Of a DNA stretch of 64,000 nt, positions 56,289-64,000 are shown in pieces. Origin of the DNA: Jiangella muralis (lineage in GTDB: Bacteria > Actinomycetota > Actinomycetes > Jiangellales > Jiangellaceae); the NCBI RefSeq assembly GCF_001270745.1, contig NZ_KQ434753.1, positions 341,155 through 405,154 on the forward strand, written 5' to 3'. A program made the translations under genes and the position numbers. Positions within the stretch are counted from its first letter, which is position 1; each line of letters opens with the position of its first letter. The notes beneath the pieces are model-generated. The model made no database searches and had not been told where the DNA came from. It saw only the letters and a program-made list of their open reading frames with translations.

Positions 56289-57071
56289 CTAGCGGCCGTA
56301 GCGGCGTTCTCGCTCGCTGTACGACCGGAGCGCGCGGAGGAAGTCGACCCGGCGGAAGTCGGGCCAGAGGGCCTCGCAGAAGTAGAACTCCGAGTTCGCG
56401 CTCTGCCACAGCATGAACCCGGACAGCCGCTGCTCACCGCTGGCCCGGATGACGAGGTCGGGGTCGGGCTGGCCCTTGGTGTAGAGGTGTTCGGCGATGC
56501 CCTCGACGGTGACCACCTCGGCCACCTCCTCCAGCGAGGCGCCCTTGGCGGCGTGCTCGTGCAGCAGGGCCCGGACGGCGTCGGCGATCTCGCGCCGTCC
56601 GCCGTAGCCGACGGCGACGTTGACGTGCATGCCGTCGAGGTCGCGGGTGCGGTCGGCGGCCTCCTTGATGACGGTGGCGGTGCGCGGCGGCAGGAGGTCG
56701 AGGGCGCCCATGGGGTACACCCGCCAGCGGCCGGTGGCGGCGATGTCCTGGATGAGGCTCTCGATGATCCCGAGCAGCGGGACGAGTTCCTCCTCTGGCC
56801 GGTTGAGGTTGTCCGTCGACAGCATCCAGAGCGTGACGACATTGACGTCGAGCTCGTCGCACCAGCCGAGGAACTCGCGGGCCTTCTCGGCGCCGGCCTG
56901 GTGCCCACTCGAGGTGGGTGCGCTGAGCGCGCGCGCCCAACGGCGGTTGCCGTCCATCAGCACGGCGACGTGCTGCGGCAGCCGGCCGCGGTCGAGCTGA
57001 CGCTTGATGCGCTTCCCGTAGATGCGGTAGGCGAGGTCGGACAGACCCATCGACCGATGCACCTCCAGCAT
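56289..57071 (-). CDS. uppS: Isoprenyl (cis-prenyl) transferase, short-chain Z-prenyl type
   Basis: A 260-residue protein with VLMDGNRRWAR (catalytic Asp), GHQAGAEKAREFLGW, WMLSTDNLNRPEEE and DLVIRASGEQRLSGFMLWQ, the conserved blocks of cis-prenyltransferases. Its length and the pattern around YPMGALDLLPPRT fit the Z-FPP synthase-like enzymes found in actinobacteria beside undecaprenyl diphosphate synthase. It should use FPP or GPP with IPP. ATG at 57071 is given; an ATG at 57050 is possible. The divergent HlyIII gene starts 76 bp away. Confidence 0.85.
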   Translation of the reverse strand: MLEVHRSMGLSDLAYRIYGKRIKRQLDRGRLPQHVAVLMDGNRRWARALSAPTSSGHQAGAEKAREFLGWCDELDVNVVTLWMLSTDNLNRPEEELVPLLGIIESLIQDIAATGRWRVYPMGALDLLPPRTATVIKEAADRTRDLDGMHVNVAVGYGGRREIADAVRALLHEHAAKGASLEEVAEVVTVEGIAEHLYTKGQPDPDLVIRASGEQRLSGFMLWQSANSEFYFCEALWPDFRRVDFLRALRSYSERERRYGR

Positions 57072-57094
57072 CAGGACGTCTCTTCCACCCGCCC

Positions 57095-57106
57095 GAGAGT
57101 ACTCTC
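57095..57106. promoter_or_regulatory. 12-bp palindrome between the prenyltransferase and HlyIII genes
   Basis: GAGAGTACTCTC is perfect. On the minus strand its TACTCT can be the -10 box of the prenyltransferase gene. It could also be an operator for both directions. Confidence 0.35.
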
Positions 57107-57135
57107 ATGCACCGCTGATGCGGTGAATTCACAGG

Positions 57136-57141
57136 TACGGT
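57136..57141 (+). promoter_or_regulatory. -10 box of the HlyIII family gene
   Basis: TACGGT lies 6 nt before the ATG at 57148 and gives a leaderless mRNA. Confidence 0.45.
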
Positions 57142-57147
57142 GGGTTC

Positions 57148-57834
57148 ATGGCGTTCGACGAGCAGGTGCGCGACGCGGTCGCCGCGGTAAAGCCCCGGCT
57201 GCGTGGCTGGCTGCACGCCGGAACGTTCCCCATCGCGGTGCTGGCCGGAGTGGTGCTGGTCATCGTGGCGCCGACCACCCAGGTGCGGGTGAGCGCGGCC
57301 ATCTACACCGCCACGGCGGCGCTGTTGTTCGGCATCAGCGCGGTCTACCATCGCGGCCGGTGGTCGCCGCGCGCGCAGGGTGTGCTGCGCCGGTTCGACC
57401 ACGCCAACATCTTCCTGATCATCGCCGGCACGTACACGCCGTTCACGCTGCTCGTCCTGCCCGAGACCGACGCCACCGTGCTGTTGTGGCTGGTGTGGGC
57501 GGGCGCACTGCTCGGCGTGGCATTCCGGGTGTTCTGGGACGGCGCGCCGCGCTGGCTGTACGTGCCGATCTACCTGGCGCTCGGCTGGGCGGCGGTGTTC
57601 TGGCTGCCCGAGTTCGCGACGCACGGCGGGGCGGCGGTCGTCACGCTGATCATCGTCGGCGGGCTCATGTACACGCTGGGCGCCATCGTCTACGGCACCC
57701 AACGGCCGAACCCGTCGCCGCGGTGGTTCGGCTTCCACGAGGTGTTCCACGCGTTCACGCTGGCCGGCTTCGTCAGCCACCACGTGGGCATCTGGCTGGC
57801 CGCCTTCGGCGTGGGCGCCGTCGCCGTCACCTGA
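57148..57834 (+). CDS. HlyIII/TrhA (PAQR-family) membrane protein
   Basis: A 228-residue protein with seven predicted TM segments. The PAQR metal/catalytic residues are visible in SAVYHRGRW (Ser, His), RFDHANIF (Asp) and FHEVFHAFTLAGFVSHH (His). Family members include hemolysin-III-like proteins and are probably hydrolases in the membrane; in bacteria they influence membrane lipid fluidity. Confidence 0.85.
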   Translation: MAFDEQVRDAVAAVKPRLRGWLHAGTFPIAVLAGVVLVIVAPTTQVRVSAAIYTATAALLFGISAVYHRGRWSPRAQGVLRRFDHANIFLIIAGTYTPFTLLVLPETDATVLLWLVWAGALLGVAFRVFWDGAPRWLYVPIYLALGWAAVFWLPEFATHGGAAVVTLIIVGGLMYTLGAIVYGTQRPNPSPRWFGFHEVFHAFTLAGFVSHHVGIWLAAFGVGAVAVT

Positions 57835-57838
57835 CGCG

Positions 57839-58363
57839 TCACGGGGTCGGGCCGGCGGCCCGGACCTCCTCGACCTGGGTGAGGGCCTGACGCAGGTCCG
57901 CGAGCCACTCGTCGGCGTTCGTGGAGACCAGGCGGACGCACCAGGCCAGCGCCTCGGACCGCGACCGCGCCACGCCGGCGTCGACCAGGGTGTCGAGGAC
58001 CTGCCGCTCCGGCTGCCGCAGCCGGGTCATGACGGGCGCGGCGAGCCGGGTGAACAGCTCGCGCCGGTCGCCGCAGTCGACGCCCCAGGCGACCTTGCGG
58101 CCGCTGCGGTGCTCCAGTTCGCGGGCGATCTCGATGCGATGCTCCCGCGTGCTCTCGCGGAACGCCCCGATGCGGCCGGCCACGGCGGCGTCGCGCTCCA
58201 CCTCGGAGACGTCGTCGGTGGCGGGCGCCGGGATGCGGCCCACGACCGTGATCTCCTCGCGGTCGACGGTGACCTCGATGGGGCCGTCGAACCAGTTGTC
58301 CGGCAGCCGGCCGGTGAGCCAGCCGCGCAGCCTCTCGACGGTGTTGTCGTCGTCTTTACTCAT
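57839..58363 (-). CDS. Conserved hypothetical protein with a possible ribbon-helix-helix-like C-terminus
   Basis: A 174-residue soluble protein. The N-terminal 50 residues look like a beta hairpin (GPIEVTVDREEITVVGRI), the middle is helical, and the end (RQVLDTLVDAGVARSRSEALAWCVRLV) resembles the RHH or arm-helix region of small DNA-binding proteins. I cannot name the family. The ATG lies 7 nt after TAATCA (58376-58371), so the mRNA should be leaderless. An inverted repeat and direct repeats cover that box, in keeping with autoregulation. Confidence 0.6.
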   Translation of the reverse strand: MSKDDDNTVERLRGWLTGRLPDNWFDGPIEVTVDREEITVVGRIPAPATDDVSEVERDAAVAGRIGAFRESTREHRIEIARELEHRSGRKVAWGVDCGDRRELFTRLAAPVMTRLRQPERQVLDTLVDAGVARSRSEALAWCVRLVSTNADEWLADLRQALTQVEEVRAAGPTP

Positions 58364-58369
58364 GTTGCG

Positions 58370-58386
58370 ATGATTACATCATTACA
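58370..58386. promoter_or_regulatory. Palindromic operator-like site over the promoter of the 57839 gene
   Basis: ATGAT-TAC-ATCAT (58370-58382) is an inverted repeat, and ATTACA occurs twice with an 8-bp period (58373-58378 and 58381-58386). The site overlaps the -10 box of the preceding gene and is very AT-rich for this window. Confidence 0.5.
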
Positions 58387-58409
58387 CCGCTACGCCAAGA
58401 GGCGTCCGC

Positions 58410-59498
58410 TCACGGCGAAGCGGCCGCCAGCAGCGTCCGCGACAGCTCCCGCCAGCGCGGCCGGAACGCGTAGACACCGGCCAGCCGCAGCCGGGTCGCC
58501 CGCTCGTAGGCCGGCGCCCGCGCAAGCGTCGCGTCGTCCGGATCCAGCCCGGCCAGGAAGGCCGACCGCGCCGACCGGGCCAGCGAAGGCGTGAGCGCCT
58601 CCTGGGCGACCCGCAGCTCGAGGTGGACCAGCACGTTGGCGACGTCGAGGGCACGCTCCCCCGCCGCGACGGTGTCGAGGTCGAGCAGCCCGAGCCGGCC
58701 GCCGGGCTGGAGGACCGCCTGCTTGTCGTGCAGGTCGCGGTGGAGCAGGCCGACGGGGCCGGGCGGACCGGTCCGCAGCTCGGTCAGCGGACCGGCGACA
58801 TCGACGGGCGGCAGCAGCCCGGACACGGCCGCGGCCCGCAGCCAGCGCACGGTGACGGCCTCCTCGTCGGCGGCATCGTGAGTGGCGGTGACGGCAACGG
58901 TCGACGGCGGGGTGCCGTGCAGCCGTCGCAGTGCCGCGCCCAGCCGCTCCCACCCGGCCAGCAGGCCGGACGACGGGCCCGCCTCGTACAGGGTCGGCCC
59001 GGGCAGCTCGGACTGCGCCAGGACTCCGTCGCCGAGCGGCCGGTCCAGCGGCCGCGGCACCTCGGCGACCCCGCGCAACGCGGCGGCCAGCGCGGTGAGC
59101 CGGCCGGCCAGCGCCACCTCCGCACCGGGCGGCAGCACCTTCGCGTAGCACCGGCCGCGGTCGCCGTCGAGCAGCACGACCGCCCGGCGTCCCGGACGGT
59201 GCACCAGCAGCCGGCTGCCCGGCCGCGCCACCAGCCCGGCCAGCGCGGGGAGCTTCCGGTCGGCGCCGTCCGGCTGCAGCACGACGCCGTGCGCGGGGAC
59301 GTCGATGGCGCCGCTGGTGGCCGCCACCACGTCGGCCCGCCTGACGGCGTCGGCGAACCACTGGCCGGCCAGCCGCTCACCGGACGGGGTGGCCAACTCC
59401 AGCAGGACGTGCTGGTCGCGACGCGGCCACGCCCGAACCACCGCCAGCTCGGCGCCGGTCACGGGATGGGCGACCCGGTCGGGGTGACGCGCCGTCAC
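58410..59498 (-). CDS. Aminoglycoside-phosphotransferase-fold protein with HRDLHDKQ loop
   Basis: A 362-residue protein. The C-terminal part has the kinase-like catalytic loop GLLHRDLHDKQAVL, in which Gln replaces the metal-binding Asn of HxDxxxxN, followed by GLLDLDTVAAGERALDVAN (the DxD motif). The N-terminal 110 residues are beta-rich. There is no signal peptide. It lies at the end of the glycan-like operon, and its GTG overlaps the preceding gene by 4 bp. A phosphotransferase acting on a sugar or lipid-linked intermediate is inferred. Confidence 0.72.
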   Translation of the reverse strand: MTARHPDRVAHPVTGAELAVVRAWPRRDQHVLLELATPSGERLAGQWFADAVRRADVVAATSGAIDVPAHGVVLQPDGADRKLPALAGLVARPGSRLLVHRPGRRAVVLLDGDRGRCYAKVLPPGAEVALAGRLTALAAALRGVAEVPRPLDRPLGDGVLAQSELPGPTLYEAGPSSGLLAGWERLGAALRRLHGTPPSTVAVTATHDAADEEAVTVRWLRAAAVSGLLPPVDVAGPLTELRTGPPGPVGLLHRDLHDKQAVLQPGGRLGLLDLDTVAAGERALDVANVLVHLELRVAQEALTPSLARSARSAFLAGLDPDDATLARAPAYERATRLRLAGVYAFRPRWRELSRTLLAAASP

Positions 59499-60640
59499 GA
59501 CGCCACCAGCCGGCGGGCCCGCTGCACGTGTGCCGCCACCTGCCGGGGCCAGTCCGCGTGCCGGGCGCGGAACGGCTCGGCGGCCCGGCGCAGCAGCGCC
59601 GCGGCGGTCAGCGGGTCGAGCCGGTCCAGCAGCGCCGACGGCGGGCGGTAGCCGTCGAGTACCTCACCGAGCACCCGGGCCGCGCGGTCGTCCGGGGCGG
59701 CCCGGCCGGCGACGATCTCGGCGGCGGCCCAGCCGGCGAGGTCGGCGGCGGGATCGTCGGCGCAGAACCGGTCGAGGTCGAGGAGGGCGAGCCCGGCCGG
59801 CCCGGCGATCACCTGGTCGGCCGAGAAGTCGCCGTGCACCGGGACGACCGGAGGATCCCACCCGGCCAGCGCCGCGGTGATCGTCCGCGCCGTAGCGGCA
59901 GCCGGCGCCGCGGCGTCCGGCAGCACTGCCGCGACCGCCCGGACCGCTCCGGCCAGCTCCAGCCGGTGCGACGGCCGGGTCCGGCCCGGCACGACCGCGC
60001 AGTCGTGCAGCCGCCGCAGCAGCGCGCCTGCCTCCCCGCGGGCCGGGCCGTCGAGTCCGCCGCGGTCGAGCGGGTCACCGTCGATCCAGCGGTAGGCGAC
60101 CAGCCCGTGCCGCGGCCGCGCCGCCAGCAGTTCGGGCACCGGCAGTCCCGCCGCCCGCACCGCCCGGTGGTCGTCCACCACGGACGACGCGAGCGGCGGA
60201 CGGTGCACCTTGACGACCCGGTCGCCGATGACGCCGACCCACCGGCGCTCGGGCTTGTACCGCAGGGTGCGCAAGCCGGTCCCCAGCGTGGCGAGGGCGG
60301 GCAGCCGGCGGTCGTGGGCGGCGTCGCCGTACGCGAGCAGGAGGACATCGTCGACGATCGCGCCCCGCAGCTTCGCCAGCTTCGGCGCCGCACTCGGGGC
60401 GACCGCCTTGACGAAGCCGGCCCGGGTCGCGCCGGGCCAGGTCAGCTCGACCGCGGCCACCAGAGCGGTGCCCGGCTTGTAGCGCAGGTACCGGACGGCG
60501 ACGGCGTCGGGCGGCGGCCGGTCGCGCGCCGCCCACCGCGACCGCAGCCAGGCGGTCAGCGCGTCCGGGTCGAGGAGCACGGCCAGCCCCGGGACGTCCG
60601 GGTCGCGGGCGGCCAGCAGCCGGTCAGCGTCGGCGAGCAT
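59495..60640 (-). CDS. Phosphotransferase-fold protein with HGDFSADQ loop
   Basis: A 381-residue protein. VPVHGDFSADQVIAGP again has Gln in place of the canonical Asn, and ALLDLDRFCADDPAADLAG gives the DxD region. RWVGVIGDRVVKVHRPP holds the ATP-site Lys of the N-lobe. It is probably a cytoplasmic kinase-like protein. The ATG was chosen over the GTG 12 bp earlier because GAGGTGAGG precedes it at 6 nt. It overlaps the upstream ABC exporter gene by 17 bp. Confidence 0.72.
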   Translation of the reverse strand: MLADADRLLAARDPDVPGLAVLLDPDALTAWLRSRWAARDRPPPDAVAVRYLRYKPGTALVAAVELTWPGATRAGFVKAVAPSAAPKLAKLRGAIVDDVLLLAYGDAAHDRRLPALATLGTGLRTLRYKPERRWVGVIGDRVVKVHRPPLASSVVDDHRAVRAAGLPVPELLAARPRHGLVAYRWIDGDPLDRGGLDGPARGEAGALLRRLHDCAVVPGRTRPSHRLELAGAVRAVAAVLPDAAAPAAATARTITAALAGWDPPVVPVHGDFSADQVIAGPAGLALLDLDRFCADDPAADLAGWAAAEIVAGRAAPDDRAARVLGEVLDGYRPPSALLDRLDPLTAAALLRRAAEPFRARHADWPRQVAAHVQRARRLVAS

Positions 60641-62390
60641 CGACGACCTCACCTCGCCTCGGCAGCGGGCGGGGCCGGTACTCGACGACCTGCCCGGCCT
60701 CCAGCCGCACGACGACGTCGCAGTCGGCGACCTCCTCGGGCACGTGCGAGATCACCAGCGTGGTCCGGCCGCGGGTGAGCGCGCGGATCGCGTCGCGGAC
60801 GGCGGCCGAGTTCTCCCGGTCCAGCCCGGTGGCCGCCTCGTCGAGGACGACGATGCGGGCGTCGCGCAGCACGGCGCGGGCGATGGCGATGCGCTGCCGC
60901 TGCCCGCCGGAGAGCCCGGTCCCGCGCTCGCCGAGCACGGTGTCGTACCCGTACTCGAGCCGCCGGACGAACTCGTCGGCGTGCGCGACCTGCGCGGCCG
61001 CCTCGACCTCGGCGTCCGTGGCGCCCGGCCGGCCGTACCTGATGTTCTCGCGCACCGACGTCGCGAACAGGACGCTCTCCTGGAGCACGACGGCGACCTG
61101 CCCGCGCACCGACGCCAGCGTGAGGTCGCGCAGGTCGTGCCCGTCGATGGTGACGGCGCCGCCGGTGGGGTCGTAGAGCCGCAGCACCAGCGCCGCGAGC
61201 GTCGACTTGCCCGACCCGGACGGGCCGACCAGCCCGACCCGGCAGCCGGCCGGGATGCGCAGGCTGACGTCGCGCAGGGCCCGCTCTCCGGTGCCGTAGT
61301 CGAGGTCGACGTGGTCGAACCGCAGCTCGCCGCGGAAGCGGGGCGCGCGCCGGGCGTGCGGGGCGTCGGTGATGTCGGGCACCGTCTCGAGCAGGTCGAC
61401 GATCCGCTCCCCCGAAGCCGCCGCCTTGGCCAGCCGCCCGGTGTACTTGGCGAGGTCGCGCATCGGTTTGAAAGCGCCCTTGAGGTAGCTGACGAACACC
61501 ACCAGCTCACCCGGCGTCAGCGCGCCGTCGAGCACCCGCATCCCGCCCATCAGCAGCACGGCCGCCGTGGCGACGCCGACCAGCAGGTCGGTCTTGCGCT
61601 CCAGGCCGGCCGCCAGCCGGGACGCCTTGACGCCGTCGCGCAGCGCCCGCTGGTTGTCCGCGCCGAACACCCGCTGCAGGATCCGTTCCAGCGAGTACGC
61701 CTGAACGACGGTGATGGCGCCGAGGGTCTCGCCGGCGGTGCCGGCCAGCTCGCCCTCCCGGCGGCGCTGCAGCCGCGCCGCCGACGTGATCTTCCGGCTG
61801 GACCGCGAGCTGGCCAGCACGAACACCGGGAACGCCGCGACGACGATGAGCGCCAGCCGCCAGTCCAGCACCACCATGACGGCCGTCATCCCCAGCAGCG
61901 CCACCACGTTGCCGAGCAGCGGCAGCGCCGCCGTCACCGCCACCTCCTGCAACCGGCCGACGTCGCCGACCAGCCGGGTCAGCAGGTCCCCGGTCTTGGT
62001 CGAGCCGTGGAACCGCAGCGAGAGCCGCTGCACGTGGGCGAAGACGTCGGCACGGACGGCGGTCATCGCACGGGTGCCGGCCAGGGCGAAGCAGACCGTC
62101 ATGAGGTACGCCGAGAGCGCCCGCAGCCCGGCGGCGGCCACCAGCGCGACCGCGCAGACCAGCAGCAGCGCGACGATCCCGGACCGGTCCGCCGCGCCCG
62201 GCTCCACCACGGCGTCGATGACGTACTTCAGCGGCCACGGCTCGATCAGCCGGAACGCCACCTCGGCCAGCAGACAGGCGAAGCCGCCGATCAGCAGCCA
62301 CCGCTCGGGCCGCAGGTGCGGGCGCAGGTAGCGCAGGGTGCGGCGCAGCCCGGGCAGCGCCGAGCGCAGGTCCGCCCGCCGGGCCGCCAT
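60624..62390 (-). CDS. ABC exporter (fused TMD-NBD) in a glycan-like operon
   Basis: A 588-residue half-transporter. Six TM segments span about residues 30-310, and the NBD follows with Walker A GPSGSGKST, signature LSGGQRQR, Walker B IVVLDEA and the H-loop VISHVPEE. All motifs are intact, so a homodimer with two ATP sites is expected. The ATG overlaps the stop of the GT4 gene by one base (TGATG). Its neighbours suggest export of a glycosylated product. Confidence 0.87.
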   Translation of the reverse strand: MAARRADLRSALPGLRRTLRYLRPHLRPERWLLIGGFACLLAEVAFRLIEPWPLKYVIDAVVEPGAADRSGIVALLLVCAVALVAAAGLRALSAYLMTVCFALAGTRAMTAVRADVFAHVQRLSLRFHGSTKTGDLLTRLVGDVGRLQEVAVTAALPLLGNVVALLGMTAVMVVLDWRLALIVVAAFPVFVLASSRSSRKITSAARLQRRREGELAGTAGETLGAITVVQAYSLERILQRVFGADNQRALRDGVKASRLAAGLERKTDLLVGVATAAVLLMGGMRVLDGALTPGELVVFVSYLKGAFKPMRDLAKYTGRLAKAAASGERIVDLLETVPDITDAPHARRAPRFRGELRFDHVDLDYGTGERALRDVSLRIPAGCRVGLVGPSGSGKSTLAALVLRLYDPTGGAVTIDGHDLRDLTLASVRGQVAVVLQESVLFATSVRENIRYGRPGATDAEVEAAAQVAHADEFVRRLEYGYDTVLGERGTGLSGGQRQRIAIARAVLRDARIVVLDEAATGLDRENSAAVRDAIRALTRGRTTLVISHVPEEVADCDVVVRLEAGQVVEYRPRPLPRRGEVVDARRR

Positions 62391-63556
62391 CACACCGTCT
62401 CCGGCACGGGTGCGTCCAGGCCGACCCCCGCCGCGGCGAGCGTCCGCGTCACCACGGCGCGCCAGGTGTGGTGCCGCTCGACGCCGGCCCGGGCGGCCCG
62501 GCCGAGCCGGCGCCGGCGGCCGGGGTCGCGCCGGAGCCGGATCAGCTCCCGCGCCAGCGCCGCCGCGTCGCCGGGCGGCACCAGGACGCCGTCGACGCCG
62601 TCGCGCACGACCGTCGGCAACTGCCCGGTGCGGCTGGCGATGACGGGCAGCCCGGTGGCGAGGTACTCGTAGACCTTCAGCGGCGAGAAGTAGGCCCCGG
62701 CGTCCGCCGGATACGGCGCGGTCGCGACGTCCATGGTGCGCAGCAGGGCGGGAATGGCGGACGGCGGGACGGCACCGGTGAGCTCCGCGGATCCGGCGCA
62801 GCCCGACGCCTCCAGCGACGCCCGCAGGCCGGGCGCGCCCGGCCCGTCGCCGACCACGAGCAGCCGCGCCTCCGGGCACTCGTGCCTGAGCTGGGCGAAC
62901 GCGGCGGCCAGCACGCCGACGCCGTGCCACGGCTTGAGGGTGCCGACGAAGCCGACGGTGAAGGGGTGCGGTCCACGCCCGGGCGCGGGCCGGAACCGGT
63001 CGACGTCGACGCCGTTGGGCTGCACCAGCACGGGCGCCGGCCCGGCGACGGACCGGACCCAGTCGGCCACCGGCTGGGACACGCAGCTCACCACGGTCGC
63101 GCACATCGCGGCGGCCCGCAGCACCGACAACGCCTCGTCGCGGTGCGCGAGCGTCCGGTGCTCGGCCTGCTCGTCGACCAGCGGCGCGTTCACCTCGAGC
63201 ACCGCGGGCACGCCGGCCGAGCGGGCCCAGCCCATGGTCGCGGCGTTCCACAGCGAGTACCGCTCGTAGACCAGGTCGAACGGCCCGGCCGCCCGCACGG
63301 CCGCCTCGATCTCCCGGGCCTGGCCGAGCAGCTCGCGCTCGCGGCCGGCGGCGTCGCGGGTGATCAGCGTGGGCAGGCGATGCACCCGGACGCCGCCCAG
63401 GCCGGGCGGCACCACACCGCCGGTGCGACGGCAGAACAGGTCGACCCGCGCGCCCAGGCCGACGAGCACCCGCAGGACCTCGGTGACGTGCACCGACGCG
63501 CCCTTCGACCCGAACACCGGCACACCGGGATCGGCGCAGACGTAGGCGACCCTCAT
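62390..63556 (-). CDS. GT4-family glycosyltransferase
   Basis: A 388-residue GT-B protein. It opens MRVAYVCADPGVPVFGSKGA with the family 4 N-terminal domain and continues to the donor-binding half (VGFVGTLKPWHGVGVLA, then VATAPYPADAGAYFSPLKVYEYLA). The second of these carries the EX7E-like acidic segment region. The ATG overlaps the next glycosyltransferase gene by 4 bp. It is likely to use a nucleotide sugar; donor and acceptor are not known. Confidence 0.87.
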   Translation of the reverse strand: MRVAYVCADPGVPVFGSKGASVHVTEVLRVLVGLGARVDLFCRRTGGVVPPGLGGVRVHRLPTLITRDAAGRERELLGQAREIEAAVRAAGPFDLVYERYSLWNAATMGWARSAGVPAVLEVNAPLVDEQAEHRTLAHRDEALSVLRAAAMCATVVSCVSQPVADWVRSVAGPAPVLVQPNGVDVDRFRPAPGRGPHPFTVGFVGTLKPWHGVGVLAAAFAQLRHECPEARLLVVGDGPGAPGLRASLEASGCAGSAELTGAVPPSAIPALLRTMDVATAPYPADAGAYFSPLKVYEYLATGLPVIASRTGQLPTVVRDGVDGVLVPPGDAAALARELIRLRRDPGRRRRLGRAARAGVERHHTWRAVVTRTLAAAGVGLDAPVPETV

Positions 63557-64000
63557 GGCGCCGGCTCCGGCGTGACCAGCAGCTCGTCCAGTTCGCGTGC
63601 CTGCCGGACGGCGTCGAACTCCTTCTCGACCAGGCCGCGCGCGGCCGTGGCCAGCCGGGTCCGCAGGGCGGTGTCGTCGAGCAGCCGGGCGACGGCACGG
63701 GCGAGGCCGACGGGGTCGCGTTGCGGCACCAGCAGCCCGGTCGTCTCGTCGCGCACCACCTCGCCGATGCCCGCGACGTCGGTCGACACGCACGGAGTCC
63801 CGAGCGCCATGGACTCGAGCAGCACCGTCGGCAGGCCGTCCTGGTTGCCGTCGGTCCCGACGACGCACGGCGCGGCCAGGACGGCGGCGGACCGCACGAC
63901 GGCGCGGACCTGCGGCTGTGGCAGCGGGCCGGTGAACTCCACGACGCCGGTGAGTCCCAGCCGGGCCGACCGCTCGCGCAGTTCGGCCTCGAGCAGGCCG
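63553..64000 (-). CDS. GT4-family glycosyltransferase (partial, N-terminus beyond window)
   Basis: The last 148 codons or so of a GT-B enzyme: EFTGPLPQPQVRAVV, then DGLPTVLLESMALGTPCVST, which is the donor-site E...E motif of GT4, and GEVVRDETTGLLVPQRDP. The rest continues past the right edge. It overlaps the second GT4 gene by 4 bp and starts the visible part of the operon. Confidence 0.87.
   Translation of the reverse strand, partial: GLLEAELRERSARLGLTGVVEFTGPLPQPQVRAVVRSAAVLAAPCVVGTDGNQDGLPTVLLESMALGTPCVSTDVAGIGEVVRDETTGLLVPQRDPVGLARAVARLLDDTALRTRLATAARGLVEKEFDAVRQARELDELLVTPEPAP

Overview
The window is a 64 kb piece of chromosome from a high-GC Gram-positive bacterium of the Actinomycetota. 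Supporting marks are the extreme G+C bias at third codon positions, frequent GTG starts, genes whose start codon sits 6-8 bases after a TANNNT -10 box (leaderless mRNAs), and families that are mostly actinobacterial (DUF1707, DUF4245, DUF397, DUF574-type methyltransferase, XRE/DUF5753, LpqY-SugABC, the TIGR03086 DinB-like family, SigG-like ECF sigma factors, DUF222/HNH). A Jiangella-like or related soil actinomycete is a guess, not shown. No rRNA, tRNA, CRISPR array, IS element or prophage is recognisable; it reads as ordinary chromosome with several accessory modules.

Region 1 (1-11355, minus strand) is one long overlapping operon. A LacI-family regulator leads, followed by two Dpp/Opp-type permeases, a lipoprotein solute-binding protein, two ATPases, a GH63-like (alpha/alpha)6 glycosidase, an FAD oxidoreductase, a DapA/NanA-type aldolase and the start of a sialidase-like BNR protein. 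It looks like a catabolic locus for an unidentified glycoside or sugar acid. An alternating array of an 11-bp repeat lies between the two ATPase genes. A divergent PhyH dioxygenase and AraC regulator (11562-13347) share its regulatory region.

Region 2 (13342-28596) holds a KTSC protein, a heterodimeric ABC exporter with complementary degenerate ATP sites, a DinB protein, a RidA/CGNR divergent pair, an HNH-like protein, then housekeeping genes (ychF, rmuC, DoxX, a flavin-binding protein, DUF1707, ispH, xseA, xseB). It ends in a candidate toxin-immunity pair and a DUF4245 protein.

Region 3 (28732-33745) is a C4-diacid module: a DASS transporter, a tartrate/D-malate type dehydrogenase, and a CitA-type kinase with its response regulator. 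Region 4 (33726-36776, minus) is a molybdate operon: an HTH-TOBE regulator, modA, modB and modC. A DUF222/HNH protein, a small membrane protein and two DUF1707 proteins follow. An LpqY-SugABC-like sugar importer runs from 40729 to 45140.

Region 5 (45257-58363) holds a spermidine-synthase-fold methyltransferase-like protein, a ferritin-like diiron protein, fumC, a lytic-transglycosylase-like secreted protein, PIN-PhoH, the DUF574/XRE/DUF397 trio, a small zinc-ribbon-like protein, a VOC protein, a SigG-like sigma factor, a TIGR03086 protein, a cis-prenyltransferase, a HlyIII family membrane protein and a small protein with a palindromic promoter.

Region 6 (58410 to the right edge, minus) is a tightly coupled operon of two GT4 glycosyltransferases, an ABC exporter and two phosphotransferase-fold proteins that both carry Gln in place of the catalytic-loop Asn. 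It may be an uncharacterised glycan or glycolipid export system and continues beyond the window.
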